Both the position numbers and the translations under genes were made by a program. Below the pieces are notes generated by a model that saw nothing but the letters and a program-made list of their open reading frames with translations, was not told the origin of the DNA and did not search any database. 20,966 nucleotides of DNA. Source: Davidsoniella eucalypti (Eukaryota > Ascomycota > Sordariomycetes > Microascales > Ceratocystidaceae). Shown piece after piece: positions 10,324 through 18,236 of the stretch. Position 1 is the stretch's first letter. Each line of letters opens with the position of its first letter. Where the stretch lies: contig RMBW01000244.1 in NCBI GenBank assembly GCA_004009845.1, positions 1-20,966 of the forward strand, written 5' to 3'.

Positions 10324-10502
10324 TGAGACGATATACGAGGATTTGCAAGGAAAAATGGTCGTAAAGATGAATTGAATTGAGACCGATGAGGGAGAAAGAG
10401 AAACTAAGACTAAACTACGAGGGAATCGGTCCCTATTTATGTCAAAGTCAAGTAGGGCCAAGGCATGACTTGGCCAATACTGATGGGCCTTAGACCCTTA
10501 CA
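10324..10502 (-). repeat. 3' LTR of element B (179 bp)
   Basis: It starts TGAGACGATA and ends CCCTTACA, and reads the same as the LTR at 16685-16863. The internal segment complementary to the primer site is at 10377-10387. Confidence 0.97.
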
Positions 10503-10791
10503 ATAGTCTCCCCCCCCACCGGCAGAAAAAATTTACTAATTTTACAACAAAAACCCATAAAAACTCCTTCAAACAACCAATACAATATGACAAATAACAG
10601 AAAACAAGATGAGCCATGGTAACAATCCAATAAAACAAAAATAACACTTTCCAAACAGGGTAAAGATACCGGAAGCGGTAGGCGCTAGGGGGCGCAAGCG
10701 GTCGTCGTGGCGCAGTGATGTGCAGCACAGCCTCCAATCGGGGAGGATTGCGTGTGTCGAGGGTCACGCCGTAGCCCTTGTCGGATCTGCT
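10503..10791 (-). other. Polypurine tract and 3' untranslated region of element B
   Basis: The polypurine tract is at 10503-10517: on the minus strand, eight G followed by AGACTAT, touching the LTR. The remaining 270 bases up to the pol stop are AT-rich next to the tract and GC-richer near pol. I see no gene in them. Confidence 0.8.
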
Positions 10792-13700
10792 CTACGACAA
10801 TAACCAGGCAGTGTACAGAGACTGGACAGTAATATCCCAGTTCTTCTTGGTTTTCTCCGTGAAGATGCGCCAGGCAACAGTGTCTTCCACATGTTCCAGA
10901 GGTTCCCACGTCGCATCTTGGTAGCCTAGCCATTTGACGAGGGCTTGCTTGTGACCTCGGGAAGTGCGCTGTTTCAATATTGCCTCCACCCTGTACTCAC
11001 CAGCCTCCAATGAGGGGTCCTCAAGCGCTTCCCTAGCCGTGATTGCGACAGGCTCATCGTCCTGAATTTCCTGAGATGGCAAGGGGTTGTTTGGGGCGCG
11101 TCGGATGAGGCTCACATGGAAGACTGGGTGAATATCCGAGGGTACGTTCAGGCGAACGTTATGGCTGCCTACAACTTCCAGGACAGTGTACCGTCTAGCT
11201 AGCCAGTCTAGCTTCTTTGAAGGCCTTTCCGTAGTCAGGTGCTTCGTGTTTAGGTAAACTAGGTCTCCTACTTTGAAACTTTCAGAGGGCTGGCGAAGAC
11301 GGTTAGCACTGTTCTCCTGGTGTTCTTGGGCGGCTGCCATGGCGACAATAGCGAACTGGGTGGCATCACTTAGCTTTGCTAACCAATCCTGGGCCCCGCG
11401 TACTGGAGACTTATTCGAGGCTGGGGGCCCTTGTACAGATGGTTCGATAATGTCGACGTTAAAACCGTGGGTCATGAAGAAAGGAGAGAGGCCTGTAGCG
11501 GAAGAGATCCTGTTGTTTAGGGCGAGTTGCGCTTGGGGCAGCAAGGAGGCCCAGTCGTCCTGGGCAAAGGAACAGAAATTGCGCAGGTATGTCTCAATCT
11601 CCTGATTACTGCGTTCTTGGCTGCCATCCGTCTGCGGATGGAACGCTGTGGACAGGCGACGCTGAATGCCGAACCGGCGACATACTTCTCCCCAGAATAA
11701 TTGAGCAAATTGAGGCCCTCTGTCGGAGACAATTGCTTGAGGAAAACCGTGGTGCGAGAAAACATGGATTAGCAAGGCTTCAGCGGTGGCTTGTGCGGTT
11801 GTAGACGACATAGGGATCAGGATTTGGGACTTAGACAGGCGGTCGGTGACACCCAGGATGGAAGTATAGCCCGAAGAGGTAGGTAGTGGTCCAATAAAGT
11901 CCATTGCTAGTTCAGCCCAGGGTCTAGACGGTACAGGCAGAGGTTTCAATAGACCGCGCTTCTGTTCTCGCCAGATCTTGCTCTTGCCGCAAGAAGAGCA
12001 GTTGGACACGAATCGTCGGACGTCGTTAGTCAGGCCAGGCCAGGCATACTCGCGCGATACGAGATCACGAGTGATTGCTCTCCCTGGGTGTCCGGCCAGA
12101 GTAGAGTCGTGAATTTGCTGGATGATCTTGGTTCTCAGGGGTTCGTAATATGGGACCCAAAGTCTATCACGCCAGCGCAGCAGTCCGTCTTGGTCAACCT
12201 TACATTCGCTCATCTGCCATTGCAGACCCCAGTCGGCGGGGAACGAGCGGGCTTCGTCTCGTACTAATTTACGAGCCAGCCACCAGCGGTTATTATTGGC
12301 AAGGGCTTGGTTCCATAGGTCAGTCATCTCGGGATCAGCGAAAGGGGATGATACTACTTCTCTAGTTGCGTTATCGTCAGTCGGCGCATCCTTGTCTGGC
12401 TCCTGAGCCCAAACTGCGCCAATTACTACCAGGTCATTGCTCGCCTCACTCTTCTCGAGGAGTTGATGCACACGACTAGCCAGCCTATCGTCTTTTTCGT
12501 CGGCTGGCATGTCCTGGTCCCTTCTTGAAAGGGCGTCTGGTACAACTTGCTCGGTGCCTGGGCGATGGCGCAGGCAGAAGCTGAAGTCAGAGAGCTCATA
12601 TCCCCAGCGACGCTGTCTCTCGGCAAGCGTCCTCTTAGTGCGAAAGTACTCCAGATTACGGTGGTCAGTGTATACCACAAAGTCAACCCCTAGGAGGAAA
12701 TGGCGCCATTCTCGAATGGACCAGTAAATAGCCAACATCTCCTTGTCGTGAATCGGGTAATTGGCTTCCGGGGGAGTAAGTTTGCGCGAGAGGAAGGCGA
12801 TGGGGTGCATAAGGCCATCATCGCCTCGCTGGGATAATTCTGCTCCTAAGGCGTAACCAGACGAGTCGGCGGTCAGTACAGTTTCTTTCAGGGGGTCAAA
12901 AGGAGTCAGAACAGGGGGAGTAAGGAAGGCTTTCTTAACTTCGGCAAAAGAGTGAGCGCAGGCATCAGACCATACGAAAGGGGTGTCCTTCTTGGTTAAC
13001 CCTACCAGAGGCGCCATTAGTTCTGACAGTCGAGGCACAAAATCTCTGTAGAAATTCACGAAGCCAATAAACCCGCGTAAACCTTTCAATGTCGTAGGTG
13101 GTTTCCATTCACGAATCGCTAGGGTTTTCTCGGGGTCAGCCTTGATACCAATACCTGGGCCGACTATGAATCCGAGGAACTTAATCTCCTTAGCCAGAAA
13201 GTGACACTTGCGCAAGTCGAGTTGGAGGCCGGCTTGATCGAGTGCATGGACGATCTCGAGCACTAGTTGTCTATGCTCCTCCTCAGTACCGCTGGAGTAA
13301 ATATCCACGTCATCGATATAAGCGCTGCAGCTAATACCCAGCCATTTCCGAAGGACCGAGTTGATGTAGCGTTGGAAAGCAGCAGGGGCGTTGGTCAGAC
13401 CGAAAGGGATGACGTTCCATTCGAAGGCCCCTAGGGGAGTCCGAAAAGCGGTTAACTCCTCATAGCCAGGGGCTATACGAATACGGTGAAAGGCAGCAAT
13501 GACATCTACTTTGGACACCCACTTGGCTTCCGAAATTTGCCGCAGGGTGTCATGGATAAGGGGTAAGGGGTATGAGTCCTTTTTGGAAATAGCGTTGACT
13601 GCGCGGTAGTCTACGCAGAAACGAATTCCACCTCCAGGTTTCTTTACAAATAGCACTGGAGAGCCCACTTCAGACTTTGTGTCCTTTATCCATTTAGTAG

Positions 13701-14394
13701 CCAGTAGTTCCGTCAGCGTCTTCTGCATCACCAACAGCTCTGCGCGAGACAACGGGTACAGCGATTGTATAGGTAACGTCTTTCCCTCCATCAGCTCGAT
13801 CTTCAAGTCCACTCCAGGCCGGTGCGGCGGGAGGTCCTTGGACGCTTTTGCCTCGAAGGCAGAGGCTACGGGTCTTAACCACTCAGGTAGCGGCGGTCTC
13901 TCCTGTTCCTTTTGCGCTAGTGCTCTGTTGACGTCCTCCAGCGTAATACGGAAGATGGCGAGGTCGTCGTCGTTGTCGCAAAGGGCATGAAATTCGTCGG
14001 GAGTAAGTTCTTCGGCTGTAGGTACTTCAATCTGCCCGGAACGAGGGTGCAAGTGCACGTCGTGGTTGATGAGCCAGCGTTGACCGAGTATCAGGTCTTC
14101 GGTCTGGCCGGGGACAACGTAGGCCCATATGTCCTCGTGGTGGTCGGGCAAGTGTAGTGTGAACTGGGCGATTTGGGTGATGACGGGAGGACTGGTTTGC
14201 GATGCAGCGAGTGATACCTTACGAGGTTCGATGGGTAAGGTCTTCGTGGCGTAGGCGAGTAGGCGCGGGGGCACGACGGCGAGGCAGAGACAGCCACTGT
14301 CGACGAGAGCCTTCGTAGAAAAGGTATTCATAGATAAATCTAGATACGTTCCCTTAGCTCCCATCTCTAATCTAACTATCTGTTCGCCTTCCAT
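10792..14394 (-). CDS. pol: pol polyprotein of element B
   Basis: Intact, 1,200 residues from the first Met. An aspartic protease has DSG at 32-34. Reverse transcriptase covers about 200-430, with catalytic D297 (SKVDVIAAF) and YIDD at 359-362. RNase H follows, with D510 (TADSSG), E552 and D577 (YTDHRN). The integrase has zinc ligands H762, H769, C799 and C802 and triad D832, D891, E927 (D,D35E). A region like the GPY/F module is near 1062-1085. The chromodomain spans about 1133-1178, with Y1134, W1155 and Y1158 at the aromatic-cage positions that bind methylated histone H3 lysine 9 in HP1. The protein copies the element RNA into DNA and integrates it. Its frame is -1 relative to gag and is open upstream of the Met through the gag stop, so it may be made as a Gag-Pol fusion. 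The Met at 14394 could alternatively serve for reinitiation. Confidence 0.97.
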   Translation of the reverse strand: MEGEQIVRLEMGAKGTYLDLSMNTFSTKALVDSGCLCLAVVPPRLLAYATKTLPIEPRKVSLAASQTSPPVITQIAQFTLHLPDHHEDIWAYVVPGQTEDLILGQRWLINHDVHLHPRSGQIEVPTAEELTPDEFHALCDNDDDLAIFRITLEDVNRALAQKEQERPPLPEWLRPVASAFEAKASKDLPPHRPGVDLKIELMEGKTLPIQSLYPLSRAELLVMQKTLTELLATKWIKDTKSEVGSPVLFVKKPGGGIRFCVDYRAVNAISKKDSYPLPLIHDTLRQISEAKWVSKVDVIAAFHRIRIAPGYEELTAFRTPLGAFEWNVIPFGLTNAPAAFQRYINSVLRKWLGISCSAYIDDVDIYSSGTEEEHRQLVLEIVHALDQAGLQLDLRKCHFLAKEIKFLGFIVGPGIGIKADPEKTLAIREWKPPTTLKGLRGFIGFVNFYRDFVPRLSELMAPLVGLTKKDTPFVWSDACAHSFAEVKKAFLTPPVLTPFDPLKETVLTADSSGYALGAELSQRGDDGLMHPIAFLSRKLTPPEANYPIHDKEMLAIYWSIREWRHFLLGVDFVVYTDHRNLEYFRTKRTLAERQRRWGYELSDFSFCLRHRPGTEQVVPDALSRRDQDMPADEKDDRLASRVHQLLEKSEASNDLVVIGAVWAQEPDKDAPTDDNATREVVSSPFADPEMTDLWNQALANNNRWWLARKLVRDEARSFPADWGLQWQMSECKVDQDGLLRWRDRLWVPYYEPLRTKIIQQIHDSTLAGHPGRAITRDLVSREYAWPGLTNDVRRFVSNCSSCGKSKIWREQKRGLLKPLPVPSRPWAELAMDFIGPLPTSSGYTSILGVTDRLSKSQILIPMSSTTAQATAEALLIHVFSHHGFPQAIVSDRGPQFAQLFWGEVCRRFGIQRRLSTAFHPQTDGSQERSNQEIETYLRNFCSFAQDDWASLLPQAQLALNNRISSATGLSPFFMTHGFNVDIIEPSVQGPPASNKSPVRGAQDWLAKLSDATQFAIVAMAAAQEHQENSANRLRQPSESFKVGDLVYLNTKHLTTERPSKKLDWLARRYTVLEVVGSHNVRLNVPSDIHPVFHVSLIRRAPNNPLPSQEIQDDEPVAITAREALEDPSLEAGEYRVEAILKQRTSRGHKQALVKWLGYQDATWEPLEHVEDTVAWRIFTEKTKKNWDITVQSLYTAWLLS

Positions 14395-14432
14395 CGTATC
14401 CTCCTTACCAGGGCGCGACTTGTCCTGGTCAC

Positions 14433-16340
14433 CTAAAAATCCATCAAATCATCCTCATCAGTGGCCGGGCGGTGCGTGTTGGTAGAGGCCACCACGGCGG
14501 TGCTTTCGGACGAGGGCAGCAGGCGATCCATCATCAGGTGGTCCGTTTTCGCAAGTTCTTCACGTACCGCGGGGCGGACTTCATCGCGTATGGCCGTCTT
14601 CACAGCGCTGTTGATTGCGTTGACCAGCACCTTGTTCGTCTTGGGTCCGTGTAAGGTTCTGCGAGAGGGGCATTGGTTGGCGATGTGCCCGGGCTGTGAG
14701 CAGATGAAGCAGACTCCTTCTCGAAACATGCGATTGCGTTCAGCAGGGTTAGGACGTGGCCTATCATTGCGGGGTTGCTGAGTTTGACGAGGTGCGTTGT
14801 TACGTGAAGGGGGCTCGGCACGCGCTCTCCAGTTGTCGCTATCGCGGTAGTGGGTAGGACGCGAGGTCTTCTTCGTGTAAGGACCGTAGTAATCGTGGTG
14901 GCGGCTGAAATGGTCGAGCAGGCTCTCAGTGACTTCCCTGTAAGTAGGCAGGCTCCAGAGGATGGTGGTTTTGACCACTAGCTCTTCCCGTGTGGCGCGA
15001 CGTAGGAGGTCGATGAGCATGTCGTCGTCTTGCATACCTGCGGCCAGAGCTAACCCTTCGAAACGGTTGAAGAAGTCGAGGAATGATTCGTGGGACTCCT
15101 GGCGGGCACCAAAGAAAGCAGTGCGGGCTTGCGACTTACGGGCACGGCTGCGGAACATGAGGTCGAGTTTGTCTAGCAGCTTGTCGTATGAGCCGGGTTG
15201 TTCGCTAATGGAGACGAAGAATTCGTTGAGTTTGGCGCGTGTGTCGGTGCCCAGTCGGCTGAACAGGTAAGCAGTTCGGGCCAGCTCGTCGCCTATAGCT
15301 CGGCCATCGATTCGCATCTTGAAGACTGCTAGGGTTCGCCAGTTTTCATACTCTGCGTGAGTGCCTCCAAATTCGATAAGGTGAGGCTGAGATGGGCGAA
15401 CGCGGCTACGGGATCTCGAACGTCTTCGGGTAGTGACGGCAGTAGTTGGGACAGGAGGCATGGCGGGAGCAGTAGGTTCAGTATGGTTGCCTATGACCAA
15501 TTGGGACAGTAGCGAGACAGTGTCCTTCAATTCCCTAAGTTCATTGAGCAGTGCATTGTCGGCAGGCTGAGGAGCACGTGAATGGGCAGGGCCAGGAGAA
15601 CGCGTCGGCTGACGGCCACGGGATGGGGGACGCGACGCGTGGCGGACAGACATTCCCATGCTTTCGGCCAGACGGGCCAAGTCAGAGTCAGGGGAAGGGC
15701 GTTGGCTGACAGAAGGGCGACGACGAGAATGGGTATCTACACCAGGGGCAAAGTGGGATAGGCTTCGAACAGAGGCAGCGCGACTGATGGCACGGGTGTG
15801 AGTGGTCTCGTACGAGATTAGTTCCTCAGCTTCATATGCAGCGGCCCTTGTAGCGACTAGGGGAGCGCGGGAGGAGTGCACGGGGTTACCATCCTTATCA
15901 CGCGGGGGAGAGCGTGGGATGCCGATGAAACAGGAGGAGAGGAGACGTGAGGACACGTGAGCACGAGCACGCGCTTCGCGGATTACACGGTTACCACAGG
16001 CGACGTGGCCAACAAAGTCACCGGTGAAGGAGAGGTGGCCCAAGTTATCGTGAAAGTGTTCCTTATGGGCGAGGACGTCGCGTGTGGAAGGGCAGAAGCC
16101 AAGGAGGGAGGCCAGACGGGCGCGCTCCTTGCGCTTGAATAGTGCGAGGTAACACCAGCCGGGTTTGCGCCAGGCGCGCTTCGTAGGTAGGTCAAGGGCG
16201 GACAAGATGTAGCCCTCAGCCGGTTCCTGGTTGGGGTTCAGGGTGAAAACACGCGCTAGGGCAAGGTTATGCCAGGTGTGGTAGACGCAGCGAGTTAGGG
16301 TAGCAAGGAGACCCCAGAACAGAAATAGCAAGCCAGACAT
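14433..16340 (-). CDS. gag: gag polyprotein of element B
   Basis: 635 residues from the first true in-frame ATG (16340, context ACCATGT with A at -3). The frame stays open upstream into the leader repeats but has no ATG there. An N-terminal hydrophobic stretch (LLFLFWGLLATL, residues about 4-15) is unusual for Gag. Residues about 20-300 match no domain I know and turn Arg/Ser/Pro-rich; an RRRSRSRSR run lies near 304-312. A capsid-like helical region runs about 319-483 (IEFGGTHAEYENW, then FLDFFNRFEGLA). A nucleocapsid CCHC knuckle follows at C544, C547, H552, C557. The protein ends with an acidic tail, DEDDLMDF. It should form the particle that packages the RNA. Element C shares the capsid and knuckle regions. 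Confidence 0.92.
   Translation of the reverse strand: MSGLLFLFWGLLATLTRCVYHTWHNLALARVFTLNPNQEPAEGYILSALDLPTKRAWRKPGWCYLALFKRKERARLASLLGFCPSTRDVLAHKEHFHDNLGHLSFTGDFVGHVACGNRVIREARARAHVSSRLLSSCFIGIPRSPPRDKDGNPVHSSRAPLVATRAAAYEAEELISYETTHTRAISRAASVRSLSHFAPGVDTHSRRRPSVSQRPSPDSDLARLAESMGMSVRHASRPPSRGRQPTRSPGPAHSRAPQPADNALLNELRELKDTVSLLSQLVIGNHTEPTAPAMPPVPTTAVTTRRRSRSRSRVRPSQPHLIEFGGTHAEYENWRTLAVFKMRIDGRAIGDELARTAYLFSRLGTDTRAKLNEFFVSISEQPGSYDKLLDKLDLMFRSRARKSQARTAFFGARQESHESFLDFFNRFEGLALAAGMQDDDMLIDLLRRATREELVVKTTILWSLPTYREVTESLLDHFSRHHDYYGPYTKKTSRPTHYRDSDNWRARAEPPSRNNAPRQTQQPRNDRPRPNPAERNRMFREGVCFICSQPGHIANQCPSRRTLHGPKTNKVLVNAINSAVKTAIRDEVRPAVREELAKTDHLMMDRLLPSSESTAVVASTNTHRPATDEDDLMDF
14434..14439 (-). 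promoter_or_regulatory. Candidate programmed -1 frameshift site between gag and pol, element B
   Basis: The minus strand reads GGA TTT TTA GG in the pol frame and GAT TTT TAG in the gag frame. A phenylalanine tRNA paired with TTT in front of the stop can slip back one base onto TTT without any mismatch and continue into pol. The 15 codons between the slip and the pol Met are open and encode a peptide conserved in element C. A classical XXXYYYZ heptamer in the gag frame is not present. Confidence 0.6.
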
Positions 16341-16398
16341 GGTGTCTTGGACGTGTGCGAGAAGCGGGCGAGCGGACGGATAAGGCAGGTGCAATAGG

Positions 16399-16660
16399 GC
16401 AAGCAAACGGCTTGGACAGGACGAGTAAAGGCAAGCAAACGGCTTGGACAAAGGGAGAAATCAAGCGGTCGGCTTGTACAGGAAAAGGGGCAAGCGGACG
16501 GCTTGGACAGGAAGAGAGGCAAGCGGACGGCTTGGACAACAGAGAGGGCAAGCGGACGGCTTGGACGGAAGAGAGGGCAAGCAGACGGCTTGGACAGAAA
16601 AGAGGGCAAGCAGACGGCTTGGACAGAAAAGAGGGCAAGCAGACGGCTTGGACAACAAAA
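16399..16660. repeat. Leader tandem repeat array of element B (about nine 28-32-bp units)
   Basis: Each unit has the core CAAGCxGACGGCTTGGACA, with a purine-rich spacer of variable sequence. The three units nearest the LTR are the most alike and 29 bases long. CAAGC and GCTTG in each unit can pair as a five-base stem with a five-base loop. The array lies in the untranslated leader between the primer site and the gag ATG. Units further from the LTR are more diverged, as in arrays that grow from one side. Confidence 0.93.
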
Positions 16661-16671
16661 ACTTAAGAGTT

Positions 16672-16682
16672 ATCGGTCTCAA
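16672..16682 (-). other. Putative self-priming primer-binding site, element B
   Basis: It begins two bases inside the element from the 5' LTR. The transcript carries TTGAGACCGAT, exactly complementary over 11 bases to ATCGGTCTCAA in the LTR transcript (plus-strand 16738-16748); the match ends on both sides. The sequence next to the LTR does not start with TGG, so a normal tRNA primer is unlikely. The Tf1 element of fission yeast primes reverse transcription from the first 11 bases of its own RNA in just this way. Confidence 0.65.
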
Positions 16683-16684
16683 AA

Positions 16685-16863
16685 TGAGACGATATACGAG
16701 GATTTGCAAGGAAAAATGGTCGTAAAGATGAATTGAATTGAGACCGATGAGGGAGAAAGAGAAACTAAGACTAAACTACGAGGGAATCGGTCCCTATTTA
16801 TGTCAAAGTCAAGTAGGGCCAAGGCATGACTTGGCCAATACTGATGGGCCTTAGACCCTTACA
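16685..16863 (-). repeat. 5' LTR of element B (179 bp)
   Basis: It has standard TG...CA ends on the coding strand and is identical by eye to the LTR at 10324-10502. It should contain the promoter of the element. Confidence 0.97.
16748..16801 (-). promoter_or_regulatory. Predicted LTR promoter: TATA-like box, CT-rich tract and start site
   Basis: On the minus strand ATAAATAG (16801-16794) is followed, some 30 bases on, by a pyrimidine tract (TTTCTCTTTCTCCC), then ATCGGTCTC. Fungal transcripts often start just after such a tract. A start at 16748 would place the 11 bases complementary to the primer site at the very 5' end of the RNA. The start is inferred, not shown. Confidence 0.45.
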
Positions 16864-16868
16864 GACAA
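16864..16868. repeat. Target site duplication of element B (right)
   Basis: GACAA matches 10319-10323. It belongs to the interrupted pol codons of element C. Confidence 0.95.
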
Positions 16869-18168
16869 AGCCGATGAAACCACGTAGACCTTTCAAAGTT
16901 GTGGGAGAATTCCAGTTGCGAATCGCAAGGGTTTTCTCAGGGTCTGCCTTGATGCCAATACCTGGGCCAACGATGAAGCCGAGGAACTTGATTTCCTTAG
17001 CTAGGAACTGGCACTTGCGGAGGTCGAGTTGCAGGCCGGCGAGATCGAGTGCGTGGACAATTTCGAGCACTAATTTCCTGTGCTCTTCCTCAGTACCACT
17101 GGAGTAGATGTCCACGTCGTCAATGTATGCGCTGCAGCTGATGCCTAGCCACTTTCGGAGGACCGAGTTGATGTAGCGTTGAAACGCAGCAGGGGCATTA
17201 GTCAGGCCAAAGGGGATCACGTTCCACTCGAAGGCCCCTAGAGGAGTCCGAAAGGCGGTTAACTCCTCATAACCAGGGGCGATCCGAATACGATGGAAGG
17301 CAGCAATGACATCGACCTTGGACACCCACTTGGCTTCCGAAATTTGCCGAAGGGTGTCGTGGATAAGGGGTAAGGGGTATGAGTCCTTTTTGGGAATAGC
17401 GTTAACTGCGCGGTAGTCTACGCAGAAACGAATTCCACCTCCAGGTTTCTTTACAAATAGCACTGGGGAGCCCACTTCAGACTTTGTGTCTTTTATCCAT
17501 CTTGTAGACAACAGTTCGGTCAATGTCTTCTGCATTACCAATAGTTCTGCGCGAGACAGCGGATACAACGATTGTACAGGTAATGTCTTCCCTTCCAGCA
17601 GCTCGATTTTCAAGTCTACTCCAGGCCGGTGTGGCGGGAGGTCCTTCGAGGCTTTGGCTTCGAACGCAGAGGCGACAGGTCTTAACCATTCTGGGAGGGG
17701 AGGTCTTTCCAGTTCTTTCTGTTCCAACGCTCTGTTAACATCTTCTAGTGTGATGCGGTAAACAGCAGTGTCGTCGTTGTCGCAGAGTTTGTGGAATTCC
17801 TCAGGTGTTAACTCCTCAGCCGTAGTGACCTCAATCTGTCCAGAACGAGGGTGCAAGTGTACATCGTGGTTGATGAGCCAGCGTTGACCGAGTATCAGGT
17901 CTTCGGTTTGGCCGGGGACGACGTAGGCCCAAATGTCCTCGTGGTGGTCAGGTAGGTGTAGCGTGAACTGTGCTATCTGAGTGATGACAGGGGGGTCGGA
18001 CTGGGAGGAGGCGAGGGAGACCTTGCGAGGCTCGATAGGCTGGGTTTGGGTAGCGTAAGGGAGTAGGCGCGGAGGGACGACGGCGAGGCAGAGGCAGCCA
18101 CTGTCGACGAGAGCTTTAGTCGAAAGTTCATTAATAGACAAATCTAAGTATAAACCTTTAGCTCCCAT
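16864..18168 (-). CDS. pol: pol of element C, N-terminal part (protease and reverse transcriptase), cut by element B
   Basis: About 435 native residues from the first Met; the open frame then runs a further 66 bases into the LTR of B. Protease DSG is near residue 22. RT has FCVDYRAVN, the catalytic SKVDVIAAF, FGLTNAPAAF and YIDD near 348-351. The part breaks off in IGFV, exactly where the other half (7991-10323) takes up. The Met that starts pol in B is a Lys codon here, and the first Met comes ten codons later, next to the protease. The frame is open upstream back to the gag stop and encodes a peptide like that of B, which favours translation as a Gag-Pol fusion. No stop or indel is visible in this half. 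Confidence 0.9.
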
Positions 18169-18236
18169 CTGAGTTCTAACTATCTCTTCCCCTATCTTCG
18201 TATCCTCCTTGTCAGGGCGCGACTTGTCCTGACTTC

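Larger units (their letters stand above)
10324..16863 (-). mobile_element. Complete Ty3/gypsy chromovirus element B (6,540 bp)
   Basis: This minus-strand element has two 179-bp LTRs that look identical, a GACAA target duplication, a candidate primer site, gag, pol and a polypurine tract. Domain order (protease, RT, RNase H, integrase, chromodomain) defines a Ty3/gypsy chromovirus. Gag and pol are open throughout. Identical LTRs mean very recent insertion, and the element may still be able to move. It sits in the pol gene of a diverged relative, element C. Confidence 0.97.

Noticed and set aside
10324..10348. Start of the element C pol fragment inside the LTR of B
   Set aside because: The frame merely runs on into the inserted LTR by chance, and the first codon is TTG. 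The native sequence begins at the insertion junction.
16341..16451. Gag start upstream at 16451
   Set aside because: The codon there is TTG, inside the repeat array. The first in-frame ATG is at 16340, with A at -3.
16399..16660. CRISPR-like array
   Set aside because: Units are directly adjacent with degenerate spacers of about 10 bases, inside a eukaryotic retrotransposon leader. No cas genes.
16267..16736. Several overlapping repetitive frames on both strands in the leader (and 5593-6062 in copy A)
   Set aside because: All are translations of the 29-bp repeat in different frames. They have no ATG in good context and differ only by repeat phase.
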